Shown: in pieces, positions 47,821 through 58,760 of the stretch
How positions within the stretch are numbered: the first letter of the stretch is position 1
Layout: every line of letters begins with the position of its first letter
Assembly (NCBI GenBank): GCA_032433765.1
Contig: JAVIAB010000092.1
Location: forward strand, 66,144,666-66,208,665
Reading direction: 5' to 3'
From: Megaustenia siamemsis
Lineage: Eukaryota > Mollusca > Gastropoda > Stylommatophora > Ariophantidae
DNA: 64,000 nucleotides
Made by a program: the position numbers and the translations under genes
Notes under the pieces: generated by a model
The model's database searches: none
Seen by the model: only the letters and a program-made list of their open reading frames with translations
What the model was told of the DNA's origin: nothing

Positions 47821-47907
47821 ACGTATTGCATCAGTTACTATAAATAGAACGTATTCCATTGGTTACTATAAATAGACTGACCACGCCCTCTTGTTACAGG
47901 GTATAAA
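47821..47907 (+). promoter_or_regulatory. PC4-like gene promoter with three TATA boxes
   Basis: tataaatag occurs near 47,839 and 47,868 and tataaagg at 47,902. The first, with its upstream acgtattgcat and agttac, matches the promoter of the homologous gene in element 1 at 18,536-18,562. The start codon is at 47,978. Confidence 0.7.
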
Positions 47908-47977
47908 GGGCAGCCGTTCTCAGTGCTGCTACATACAGAAAGTCAGAGCCCTGCTACCAAGTCGTGTGCTTTCTAGA

Positions 47978-48763
47978 ATGGAGTCCGTTAGAATGGATAT
48001 GTGTGATTCCGCTGTTAATGTTGACTGTGATGGTGCTTTTTTCTATGCCGCTCGTAACGGCGAGTATGTAAAGCCTCTACAGAAGAATGGTTTCAAGGCT
48101 GTCTCAGTTTCGAGATATCGAGCAAAGACTTTAATTCATCTTAGAAAATACGATGGCAACACGGGGTTGAAATTCCCAACACTTTACGGTATAACACTAA
48201 CACAGCCTGAATTTGAGACTTTAGTGGGTCTGAAGTCTACGATTCTCTCAGAGTGTGACAGACTACGAGTAGCCACAGGTGATGCGTCTACGATTCTCTC
48301 AGCTGCGTGTGACAGTATACAAGCAACCACTGATGGAGCATCTACATTTCGCTCAGACTATGACAGAGAACAAACGACCAATGAGGGTGAGTGGTCGATC
48401 GCTGCTCCTCCCGTTTATGACGACTTCCAGGCGTCTACAATTCTCTCAGCAGAGTGTGACGGTGTACAACCAATTACTGATGGAACATCTACATTTCGCT
48501 CAGAGTGTGACAGAGAACAAACAGTAAATGAGGGTGACTGGTCGCTCGCTGCTCCTCCCGTTTATGACGACTTCCAGTATCAACAAAGTGACCTTTCGAC
48601 TGTTCTCACAGACACAGCTCACAAACGAATTGATCCCCGTTCGATCACTAATATAACTGATAGATCTTATGCTATTAAGAACAATAAACAAAATTGTGTT
48701 AAATTTTGCGATCCTTGTGTATTTAAAAAACCACGTGGGAGACCACGTAAACTTGTAATTTAA
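47978..48763 (+). CDS. PC4-like DNA-binding protein with AT-hook
   Basis: A 261-residue intact frame. I chose ATG 47,978 (MESVRMDM) because the element 1 homologue also starts MES and because upstream in-frame codons overlap the promoter. Residues about 38-92 match the PC4/p15 fold: AVSVSRYRAKTLIHLRKY, then GITLTQPEFETLVGLKSTI, like the strand-strand-helix order of PC4. Residues about 93-210 hold two imperfect repeats of an STILS...STFRS...AAPPVYDDFQ unit. The C-terminus KKPRGRPRKLVI is a canonical AT-hook, which binds the minor groove of AT-rich DNA. Expected role: nuclear DNA binding, perhaps in element transcription or replication. The homologue in element 1 is broken and lacks the AT-hook. 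A polyadenylation signal lies at 48,901. Confidence 0.82.
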   Translation: MESVRMDMCDSAVNVDCDGAFFYAARNGEYVKPLQKNGFKAVSVSRYRAKTLIHLRKYDGNTGLKFPTLYGITLTQPEFETLVGLKSTILSECDRLRVATGDASTILSAACDSIQATTDGASTFRSDYDREQTTNEGEWSIAAPPVYDDFQASTILSAECDGVQPITDGTSTFRSECDREQTVNEGDWSLAAPPVYDDFQYQQSDLSTVLTDTAHKRIDPRSITNITDRSYAIKNNKQNCVKFCDPCVFKKPRGRPRKLVI

Positions 48764-48900
48764 GCATTAAACACATGACTATGTTGTTATTTGTGTACTT
48801 TTTTAGATGATTTGTATCCATATTTGCACTATTTAAAGCATCATTGTTCAATTATAAACATTTGAATGTGTAACATGTGTTGTCCACGTTGATGTATTGA

Positions 48901-48906
48901 AATAAA
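48901..48906 (+). terminator. polyadenylation signal of PC4-like gene
   Basis: aataaa about 140 bp after the stop codon. Confidence 0.55.
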
Positions 48907-49619
48907 TTTATGTTTCATTGTGAAAATAAACATTATAAAAAGATCATATTTGTTTGTTTTTATTTGACTTATTTTATTTTTAATGAGTTTATTCGAAAAA
49001 GTAGATGAGCCATAAGGTATAAGTTTACCTCTACTCAATTTATAACCTTCTATTTTAACTAAATACGTGTTAACTTAACACTGGCTCTAAGTGTATGTAA
49101 TATACGATTGTTTCCTTGTTCTTATAGTTTGATGTGCTTATCTTCAGATTTATCTCTATCCTAACCAAAATTTCACAATTTAATTAGGATGTCTTTAATG
49201 ATTTTTATTCCTTGTTATTGACACACCTATCGTGACAACATACTTTTCTATGACTGGGAGTTTACTTTTCCATGTTGATGTGAGAGTATTGGGTGAATGA
49301 GTACATACAGTCTCAATTGGTCACCAGTACAATGAGTATTCTGTTATTGGATCATAGGTCACATTCTATTTTTAGTAACTAATCAGGTATTGCATCAGAG
49401 ATCAGAATCTATTTTTAGTAACTCAACATCCCCATTATAGGGGAACTGAGTAACACCATCTCTTTTTGTGAAAATTTCAGATTTCAAAGCTGGAGCAAAC
49501 CATTCTTATTACAATCGCAGGCCTACTACAGGACAACCCTCAGCATCTGTGCGAGAGGGTGTCGTGACCTGGTAAACAATATTGTAAGGCAGTAACAAAT
49601 GCTGTGGGGTTACCAAACT

Positions 49620-49625
49620 TTTATT
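49620..49625 (-). terminator. polyadenylation signal of Bcl-2-like gene, right copy
   Basis: aataaa on the minus strand, mirror of 45,771-45,776. Confidence 0.6.
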
Positions 49626-49642
49626 AGGGAAAATATATAAAC

Positions 49643-50161
49643 TCACAGATAAACATTTCTAGGTAAAGCTCTTAAAGACCAAAGGCTGTTGTGAAGTAGA
49701 GTCCACAGTGTTGTAGCTTCTTCGTTAGAGAGGTCTAGAAAATTTTCCAAACCACCTTCTTTTAGTAACCACTCTCCAAATTCTCTTCCGATGATACCAC
49801 CGGTCCAAGTACCAAAGTCCGTTTCTAAAACACAAATGTCGGAATCAGAGTCGAACATGTCTTTAACATGATTCTTAACTAATCGATAGGCGAGGGTATA
49901 TAGAACAACAAGACGACCGAAATCGCGAATTCGATCTGAAAGTATTTCGATAACGATGGTTACAAACGTGGCGTAGATATCATGACCACCGACTCTCTGA
50001 ATTATTCCAGTAAATAACAGCTCATTTCTCTCCGATCATGTATATACTAGGTTAGCCATCGCTTTATAAAACTTGGAATGTTTCTTACACGCCTTATCAT
50101 ATGTGTGAATAATATCAACCCCCAGGAACATAAACTCCTTCATAAGTTTATCCAAACACAT
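49643..50161 (-). CDS. Bcl-2-like protein, right-arm copy, same in-frame TGA
   Basis: Exact mirror of 45,235-45,753 as far as I compared, including the BH1-like and BH2-like segments and the TGA (50,036-50,038). The two copies point towards each other across the unique centre. Sharing one interruption means it predates the arm duplication, was copied by gene conversion, or is removed by splicing. Confidence 0.72.
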
Positions 50162-53100
50162 TCTATGGACCAGAAACGCCCACGATCCTCGCTGAGAACC
50201 CGACCAATTGATTTACCTTAAGATGGAACTGGAACCGTTTTCAAAGTTACGCTCTTCTATGATTGGTTAATCACTCTGCCGTTCATAGTAATGCTCTTTT
50301 CTGACTGGTTATAATACAGATGTCAGCCATTTCTTTGCTCCGCCTCCCATGTTAATGCTCTTTTCTGAATGGTTATAATACAGATGTCAGTCATAACTTT
50401 GCTCCGCCTCCAATGTTAATGCTCTTTTCTGAATGGTTAATCCAGATATCAGTCGATGTTGGCATAGTCACTCTCTGATTGGATAATGTATTCATTTGTT
50501 ACCAATTTATATTTAAACTAGACCCTTCAGGGCTTTCGTGTTATAAGTTTGGTTGTTTCAAGGAAGTTCATACTAGTGTTCAGTCTATCGGAATGACATT
50601 ATATTTTACACTGTAAGTTGGAATATTTTCTCTTAAAGTACGTTAAGGCTTATCGATAAAAGGTTATTCAATTGTATCGATGTTTTTAAAGTAGGCATGC
50701 TAAGTATTGTTGAGCTTGATGTTTGATGAAGTTAAACTAGGTATGTTAAATATGGTTGACGAAAGGGTTATTGGATTTTCTCCAGATGGTTTCTCATAAT
50801 GAGGTTTCTTCTGGTGAACATCTGTGTCCATTGCGTTCAAAGAAGTTTAAATGGCGCGGTGATTTGTTGGAGCATACTCGACAATTACATACAACCATCA
50901 TGGCACACTAGACAATCTACATACAACCATCATGGCACACTAGACAATCTACATACACTCATCACGACACACTAGACAGAACCTACATTCAGCCATCCCG
51001 ACACTAGACAACCTACAACAGCCATCATGCGACACTAGACAATCTACATACAAGCATCATGGCACAGTCGACAACCTACATTCATCCATCATGGCACAGT
51101 CGACAACCTACATTCATCCATCGTGGCACAGTTGACAACCTACATTCATCCATCATGGCACAGTCGACAACCTACATCATCCATCATGGCACAGGCGACA
51201 ACCTACATTCATCCATCATGGCACAGTCGACAACCTACATCATCCATCATGGCACAGTCGACAACCTACATCATCCATCATGGCACAGTCGACAACCTAC
51301 AGCATCCATCATGGCACAGTCGACAATCTACATTCATCCATCATGGCATACCATACGTCTCTGATAAAACGACATGACATACGTGACTGTTACAACGAGA
51401 TGACTATTACAACGAAATGACTGTTACATTGACATGACTGTTACAATGACATGACATACGTGTCTACTACATCGACATGACTGATACAACGACATGGCTA
51501 TTACAACGACATACCATACGTCTCTGATAAAACGACATGACATACGTGACTGTTACAACGAGATGACTATTACAACGAAATGACTGTTACATTGACATGA
51601 CTGTTACAATGACATGACATACGTGACTGTTACAACGAGATGACTATTACAACGAAATGACTGTTACATTGACATGACTGTTACAATGACATGACATACG
51701 TGTTTACTACATCGACAGAGAGTTCAGTGGTTGAATATAGAATCGACTCTGAGCAATCGGCGCAAAATATAGTCAGTAGCCAAACATTGAATATAAATTC
51801 GAAGGTTTCGAGATGCAGATGTGTAGAAGAATAGGGAGTATTGGTTGGAAAGAATATGCCCTTTTGCCCTACCGTGTCTAACTATTTTTGACTTTGGACC
51901 TAGATTTTTTAATGTTTTGAGTTCAACTTTTTTTAGTTATGAGACGAAATTTTGGGGTTTGGAACTAAGTTTTCTTATCTGTAAGGTTCACCATTACTGT
52001 TGTCTGTTATTCATTGAAATGCTAAAGATATAGAACTCCAAAGTCTAAGCTTTCGTGGGTTTGGGAGTAACGTTTTGGTCTTTGCTTGTTGAGTCAATCG
52101 AATAAAAGTCGTCGTCTGTTAATTTGAACGTCGTCCCCTGCTCTACTACAACTTTCACTACTACAACTTCTACTATCAACTACCTCCACAACCAGCTACC
52201 TCTACAACTACAACTTCCACATCCGACTACCTACTACTTCTATTACACGCCAACTTCTAACCTACTACTACAACTTCCAACGTACTACCTCACCCCATCA
52301 AGTAACAGGTCCATTCTGAACAACGTGACCACCTCCCCTTTAGCAATTTAACAGTATCATGTATTACTTCTTGTAAATAAACTACTTTGTTTCTTATGTA
52401 TTATACTTGTCTATAATGTACAATAGTTAAAGACTACATTATTGTCTACCCCTGTATTATCTATTGTGGGATATATACGAATAAAACAATAAATAAATAA
52501 ACTTCCATTCTGACAACGTGACCACCTCCCCTTTAGCCATTTAACACTATCATGTATTACTGATTGTAAATAAACTACTTTGTTTTCTATGTATTAAATA
52601 TGTGTATAATGTACATTAGTTAAAGAATACATTTTTGTCAAAACCATGTATTATCTATTGTTCAATATATACGAATAAAACAATAAATAAATAAACTTGT
52701 CAGTGTTAATTTCCCCTAAACATCTCACATTAAAACAACCACCCAGTAAAATTCCCCTGATAAATGACACTCCTGATGAACACTTACCGGCTACGGAGAT
52801 TTCACCACGGGAGGCGGATTCTTTGATGTAAACGCGGTCCGTCTAACGGGAACTCTTTGATCTTGCTTAACGTTAAACGCGGCCCTCGCTGCGCGTCTTC
52901 GCTGCGCGTCTACCGAGCTCTTTGATCTCGCTTAATTAACGCGGTGTTTCGCGTGTAGTTACTAAGTTCAGTAATGTACCTTCGTGTAACGTGTGTAACG
53001 GCCTAAGTTGTTACCTTTAATTCTAAAGGAAGTTTTTAAAAACAATAAATAAACTTGTCACTGTTTTTTATTGCCTGAGAGTATAAAGAAAGAATAGATT

Positions 53101-53438
53101 TATGAAAGTTACGGAACCATTGAAAGTACAAAGAATATAATAGATTTATGATACCACCACCGCCCCTTCACCACCGCCGCGGGAGGTCACTCGAGAGGTC
53201 ACCACAACACCACCACCACCGCCACGAGAGGTCACCACGACCGGAACAAAAATGGGCGGGTAGACTCTCATATAAGGAAAAACGGTAGACTCTCATATAA
53301 GGAAAAACGGCACCAAAAAATGTGCTTCCATCTGCAGGTAGACTATTTATATAAGAAAAAACAACCCGGCTGCAGCAATTTGGCTGCAGATGGAAGAACT
53401 TTCACCCGTCCAATCACTGGATATATACTACTTATATG

Positions 53439-54131
53439 TGTCTGTATTTGGAAGTGAGTAATCAAACTAGGAAACGCTTAAAATTATACGAACAAAAAAT
53501 GGTTATCCAGCACAACAAATGATCCGATTCGTCAGAACTACACCCGGTTGATCAATTCCATTACATATACTAGTAGTCAGTTAAAATGGATGGTCTTATG
53601 CAAAGTTCGGCGTAGACGACATCTGTGAACACGTTGCGCTTATAACAGTAATTATATATGTCCTCATAATCGTGACTGAATTATGGATCTTTTAGCTATG
53701 TGGTTTCCATACGTACAAAGCAATGTAGACCAGATATAGCCGCCATGAAAGGTAAGAGCTGATTATCCAGACGAAACGGTTACACGGAAAAGAAGATTGC
53801 TGAAAAGATTAAAAGAAGTGTTATTTGGTCCGTATTGTTCCAGATGTGGCTGGTAAAATGTTTTTATCGGGGAAAGTAGAGAGGGGGAGATGAAGAAAGA
53901 GATTGAGAAAGAAATATGTAGAGAGAGAGTTAGAGAGAAAGTGGACGTGAAAGAGAGAGAAAGATAACGAGAGATGAAAGCTTGACAAATAGAGATGATG
54001 ATAGATTATAGGACAATAACAATAAGACACAGAGATACTAGAGAGATGATAACAGTAATGATAAGTTATTTGAAACATATAGAGAGAAACATAGAAACCA
54101 CTAGAAAATAGAGAGAACGAGAAACAAAGAG

Positions 54132-54169
<38 letters not shown>

Positions 54170-54540
54170 GAAAGACAAGCAAATAAGATAAACATTCATA
54201 CAGAGAACACGAGAGCAAGAAACACATATAAAACAGACAGATGCCATCAGGAAAAAGACAGAGTTTTTTTTTGGTTTTAATCTAGAAGAAACTTGTAACA
54301 CTCTCTTGAATACGTAACGAAGGACTTGATCGTTATCTTAGAATGGCAAACTATGCAAAAAGCAGAATAAATTGCATCCAGATGCGATCACTTCGCGAGT
54401 CAAATGTCAGAACAAACATCTTCCTCATCTCACAGCAGTAGACACTCGGTGTTCCACGTACTATTTTCATCATCCACACCCCCCCCCCCCCGCCCCACTC
54501 TAAAAGACAACAGTACGGACTTCTTCCACAGCGATGCATA
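53439..54540. other. right flank of element 2; GA-rich, no gene
   Basis: Purine-rich sequence with a short GA run (about 54,134-54,166) and a C run (about 54,478-54,490). The open minus-strand frames are serine/leucine/phenylalanine artefacts of the composition. Confidence 0.45.
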
Positions 54541-54593
54541 ACGAATAATTGCTCTCTACCTCTCTCTCTTTCTCTTCTTTCTCTCTCTCTCTT

Positions 54594-54624
<31 letters not shown>

Positions 54625-54650
54625 TTCTTTCTCTCTCTCTCTTTTCACTT
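54541..54650. repeat. CT-rich low-complexity block
   Basis: ctctct and tttctc runs. Confidence 0.92.
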
Positions 54651-54659
54651 ACGTACCTC

Positions 54660-55330
54660 GTGTCGAGGGAGATAGAAAGTTTCTAGTTTTTGTTCTTCCG
54701 GCAGTCTCAGTCATTGTCAATTGATGTTGCAGCGTTTATCTATGTTACCAGTCCATCTTACTCGTGTCTACCACGGAGTTTTCTTCCATATCCTCCAATA
54801 AAATATGTTCTGTATAATATATAATCTCTAGACATTCTTTCCATTTGAGCGAGCCATTTAATTAGTTGTCTCTGTATAATATATAATCTCTAGACATTCT
54901 TTCCATTTGAGCGAGCCATTTAATTAGTTGTCTGTGTATAATATATAATCTCTAGACATTCTTTCCATTTGAGCTAGCCATTTAATTAGTTGTCTCTGTA
55001 TAATATATAATCTCTAGACATTCTTTCCACTTGAGCGAGCCATTTAATTAGTTGTCTCTGTATAATATATAATCTCTAGACATTCTTTCCATTTGAGCGA
55101 GCCATTTAATTAGTTGTCTCTGTATAATATATAATCTCTAGACATTCTTTCCATTTGAGCGAGCCATTTAATTAGTTGTCTCTGTATAATATATAATCTC
55201 TAGACATTCTTTCCATTTGAGCGAGCCATTTAATTAGTTGTCTCTGTATAATATATAATCTCTAGACATTCTTTCCATTTGAGCGAGCCATTTAATTAGT
55301 TGTCTATGTATAATAACAATCACTGCAGAA
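54660..55330 (-). pseudogene. LINE ORF2 C-terminal relic amplified in tandem
   Basis: The minus strand of 54,660-54,800 resembles the tail of LINE ORF2. It is followed by copies of a unit that reads LIKWLAQMERMSRDYILY, the equivalent of the conserved IxWxGHVxRM block in other relics. The segment is tandemly repeated as described for 54,795-55,312. Confidence 0.65.
54795..55312. repeat. 62-bp tandem array, about 8 copies
   Basis: The unit, with catttgagcgagccatttaa, recurs every 62 bp with very few differences, so the expansion is recent. 62 is not a multiple of 3, so a coding frame cannot run through it. Confidence 0.95.
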
Positions 55331-55607
55331 GTAGATACAAGAATAAAGTATAAATAAAAGCAGATATAAAATAGAGAGAGTGACAGAGAAAGAGTGTAAG
55401 TACTCCTAATGTGTGAAAATGATGTTGTTACCACAAATATGATAGAAGTAGAGATAGACAGAAACAAGTAAAATAGAGAAAACAAATAAAGAGAAGTAGA
55501 GCTAGACAGGGACAATTAGAATAGATATAATAAATAAAGAGGCGCACGCCAACAAAAAAGGAATAAGATATAATTTGTGTCATTCACTAATCGCTTCAAC
55601 AGTGTAT

Positions 55608-55640
55608 ATATCATCATCATCATCATCATCATCATCATCG
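55608..55640. repeat. (ATC)n microsatellite
   Basis: About ten atc units at the 3' end of the neighbouring minus-strand LINE copy, a usual tail for these elements. Confidence 0.93.
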
Positions 55641-56069
55641 AGTGCCATCTCCGCAGCGAAGGTTGGCTACGATGGAGCGCCATTCTGCTCTATCTCTTGT
55701 TTCGATGGTGCAGGTTGTCATTGGCTGACTTGTCCATCTTTTGATGTTACTCGTCCATGTTAGTCTTGGTCTGCCTCTGCCTCTTTTACCCTGTATTTTT
55801 CCCTCTAAAACTAATTTTTGTTGGCTGTTGTGTCTTTTAACATGGCCCAAAAATCGCATTTGTCTTGTTTGAATTGTGTTTAGTAATTCTCTTCATTTTT
55901 AGTTGTTTTAAGACTTCATCGATTGTTTTCTTTTCCTTCCATCCAATTCTACCTATTCTTCTATATATCCACATTTCAAAGGCTTCAATTCTCTTTTCTG
56001 TTTTCTTGCCCAATGTCCATGTTTCTGCGCCATATAGGAATGTTGAGAAGATATAACACACATACACAC

Positions 56070-56070
<1 letters not shown>
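55636..56070 (-). pseudogene. LINE ORF2 C-terminal relic
   Basis: The minus strand gives FLYGAETWTLGKKTEKRIEA, FEMWIYRRIGRIGWKEKKTI and, in a second frame, FLGHVKRHNSQQKLVLEGKI, GKRGRGRPRLTWTSNIK and a tail ending in GDGTR at the ATC repeat. It is the best preserved LINE tail in the window; one frameshift near 55,850 splits it. Confidence 0.85.
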
Positions 56071-56110
<40 letters not shown>

Positions 56111-56132
56111 AAGAGAGAGAGAGAGAGAGAAT

Positions 56133-56160
<28 letters not shown>
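56071..56160. repeat. (TA)n and (GA)n blocks
   Basis: ta run at about 56,076-56,110, then ga runs. Confidence 0.94.
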
Positions 56161-56163
<3 letters not shown>

Positions 56164-56732
56164 TAGCTTTGAGAACGAGATTGACAGAGAGAAGTCAAAG
56201 AAGAAGACGACAGGAAGGGTCAGGCACTCCCTCTTGAGTAGTAAATGTGTAGCTGGTGTTAACGTGATAAAAGTCGAATACTATAAATGCATAAATAGGG
56301 AGGAGAGAGACAGAGAGGTACGAAAACAGGAAGAAGTATTCCCTTGGAAAACAAAAGATCTAGTTAGCGTTAATGCGATTGAGAAAATGATAGCTCTGTC
56401 TTCTTATACAAGACTGACGGAAAGTGGTTGGTACACAAAGGACTTAATATCCATATAGGCCTATAAACCACGTGGAATCCATTTCTATAGCAATGTGAAT
56501 GTTGCTGCGCCATTAAATGTTTACCTGTACCCTGTTTGTACTCAATTTTAACGAATTTAATTGATTGGTTTTAGTGTAATGGTAGATGTTTCTGGTAATT
56601 AAGAACAAATCGACACAGTAAGTTTAGGAGGTATTTGTAGAACCTTTATTTAACGAACATTGGTTTTTTAAAAATAATAATTGAAGAACTATAATACCAG
56701 TAAAACAATAATAATTAACGTACAAGTTCTGA
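56161..56732. other. no recognisable feature
   Basis: A 74-codon open frame (56,234-56,458) has no known motif. Confidence 0.4.
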
Positions 56733-56950
56733 ATTCTTCATTTGCCATACCGGCTGACGTAGGCGAACATGTCCTTCCACAATTCTCTGCCAGAAATTTA
56801 TCCTATTAGTTATGTTGTAGACTGTTTACCGTGTCCCGACACCAAGATATCTAGTATCTTCTCTCTTTGTTGTCCGCGATCTCTCATTCTCTTTTGTCAC
56901 TTAAACACGTATTCACATATTCTTCTTCTCATGAAGTACCTCAAAATTGT
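56733..56950 (-). pseudogene. LINE 3' tail relic
   Basis: On the minus strand it resembles the tail at 27,206-27,430: GQQREKILDILVSGHGKQST and a WKDMFAYVSRYG-like end. Confidence 0.7.
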
Positions 56951-57183
56951 CGATTATTATATCTTTCTTATATTAGTATACACTCAAAGTGTGCATAAAT
57001 GCATACCAAAATGTCATAGACAGCACTTCGATTTTATGGAGGATGAAATGAACATAACAGAAAGACAAGATTCAAGGAGCAGTCCATTATATTGCCAGTT
57101 TGCAATGTACAGCAACAACAGAGAGGATGGAGTGAACTGGATGTAGTCACAAACTTTGTCCCAGCGATTTTAAGGAAACGATA
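56951..57183. other. no recognisable feature
   Basis: No supported gene. Confidence 0.4.
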
Positions 57184-57866
57184 AGTAAGGAAGGAAGGTA
57201 GGGAGGGAGTGATAGATGAAGGAAAGAAGGAAGGTAGGGAGGCAGGTAGAGATTAAGGAAGGAAGGAAGGAAGGAAGGAAGGAAGGAAGGAAGGAAGGAA
57301 GGAAGGAAGGTAGGAAGGTAGGTAGGGTTGGAATGATAGATGAAGGAAGGTAGGGAGGGAGGAAGAGATTAAAGAAGGAAGGAAGGAAGGAAGGAAGGAC
57401 GGGAGGGAGGAGGAAGAAGGGATGGAGGGAGCGAGGAAGGAAGGAAGGAAGGAAGGAATGGAAGGGAGTGAGGGAAGGAGGAAGGAAGGGAGGGAGAGAG
57501 AGAGGGAGGGAGGGAGGGAAGAAGGAAGGAAGGAAGGAAGGAAGGAAGGAAGGAAGGAAGGAAGGAAGGAAGGAAGGAAGGAAGGAAGGAAGGAAGGAAG
57601 GAAGGAAGGAAGGAAGGAAGGAAGGAAGGAAGGAAGGAAGGAAGGAAGGAAGGAAGGAAGGAAGGAAGGAAGGAAGGAAGGAAGGAAGGAAGGAAGGAAG
57701 GAAGGGAAGGAAGGAAGGAAGGAAGGAAGGAAGGAAGGAAGGAAGGGAAGGAAGGAAGGAAGGAAGGAAGGAAGGAAGGAAGGAAGGAAGGAAGGAAGGA
57801 AGGAAGGAAGGAAGGAAGGAAGGAAGGAAGGAAGGAAGGAAGGAAGGGAAGGAAGGAAGGAAGGGC
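57184..57866. repeat. (GGAA)n microsatellite, about 0.7 kb
   Basis: ggaa units with tagg and gagg variants in the left third and nearly pure on the right. Spurious Glu/Gly/Arg/Lys frames overlap it. Confidence 0.97.
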
Positions 57867-58477
57867 AGGCATATTTAGTAATACTATTGATTGTATTAAG
57901 GAGAATTAAAAACTTACCATAGATAGAAAATAATGAGACAACTAGTTGAATTTGTTCTTCTATGAAATACCTTAATGATTTCTCGATGGTTTTTCATTTC
58001 TTCTGTTAAACCACATCCCAAACAAATGGGGCTTCAGAAATTAGTTAATCGAATCCGTACATCTGTCAATTTATCATACAAGCTACATTCATAAATAAAT
58101 TAAACTTGCGTACGCAAAACGAAGGAATGGATACAACTCTTATGTGTACTATCACTTTATGGAAATAAATTACAAGATAACCATTGAATAAAGATCAAAT
58201 CAGGAAACTACATGCAACCATAAAGTAGTTTTCACATCGACATGAACTTTTCCCACATGACTTAGTCGACATGACTTAGACCTGTCCTTGTGTCAGCGTA
58301 TTTGGAGCGCTCGCTTTGAAATGTTTTAGGCATTTTTGGGAAATTGTATAAATAGTCCTTGATTGAGGTTTTTTTTTAGTCCAGGACAGTCTTTGAGAAT
58401 TTCATGTAGTCCACATGTCCGGTCGTTCTGATAATCTTTGGAAGTTTCAATTGCCATCATCGCGTCCAGATAATAAG
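57867..58477. other. no recognisable feature
   Basis: No supported gene. Confidence 0.4.
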
Positions 58478-58760
58478 AAAACTTTGGAAGTTTCTCATGC
58501 AATAAAACCCGTTCAGGTGGTAAGATAAATTTGAAGTTTCTCATGCAATCTTCGCGCCCAGAGAGTTAGAAAACTTTGGAAGTTTCTCATGCAATAAAAC
58601 CCGTTCAGGTGGTAAGATAAATTTGGAAGTTTCTCATGCAATCTTCGCGCCCAGAGAGTTAGAAAACTTTGGAAGTTTCTCATGCAATAAAATCCGTTCA
58701 GGTGGTAAGATAAATTTGGAAGTTTCAATTGCCATCAATTTCAATGTCCACGTAGTAAGA
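58478..58760. repeat. 93-bp tandem repeat, about 3 copies
   Basis: aaactttggaagtttctcat recurs at 58,478, 58,571 and 58,664. Each 93-bp unit holds two half-units that share ggaagtttctcatgcaat. Confidence 0.9.

Larger units (their letters stand above)
41963..53432. mobile_element. non-autonomous Polinton-type element with host-like cargo (element 2)
   Basis: An 11.5-kb element that starts AGTAGTATAT and ends with ATATACTACT. It is flanked by a perfect 6-bp duplication tatatg (41,957-41,962 and 53,433-53,438). Its arms are inverted repeats of about 4.45 kb with roughly 1-2% difference by eye. The ends and duplication length match element 1. The PC4-like gene and its promoter are shared with element 1. 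No integrase, polymerase, ATPase, capsid or protease is present, so it would need enzymes in trans. Gene order: Bcl-2-like (arm, +), GADD34-like (+), PC4-like (+), Bcl-2-like (arm, -). The name Polinton-type is an inference from the ends and the shared gene. Confidence 0.87.
48984..53432 (-). repeat. element 2 right terminal inverted repeat (4.45 kb)
   Basis: Inverted copy of 41,963-46,412, including the Bcl-2-like gene, its polyadenylation signal, both tandem arrays and the GC-rich block. It also contains the promoter and first ten codons of the GADD34-like gene, which here run into the 3' region of the PC4-like gene and stop after four more codons. Confidence 0.96.

Noticed and set aside
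41963..53432. Assembly artefact (inverted duplication) as the cause of the long arms of element 2
   Set aside because: The element has a perfect 6-bp target duplication outside both arms, matching ends with element 1, and scattered differences between the arms. These fit a real insertion better than a misassembly, though long reads would settle it.
57422..57922. Overlapping frames of 130-167 codons rich in Glu/Gly/Arg/Lys or Ser/Phe/Leu/Pro
   Set aside because: Both strands of the ggaa array are stop-free; no gene signal.
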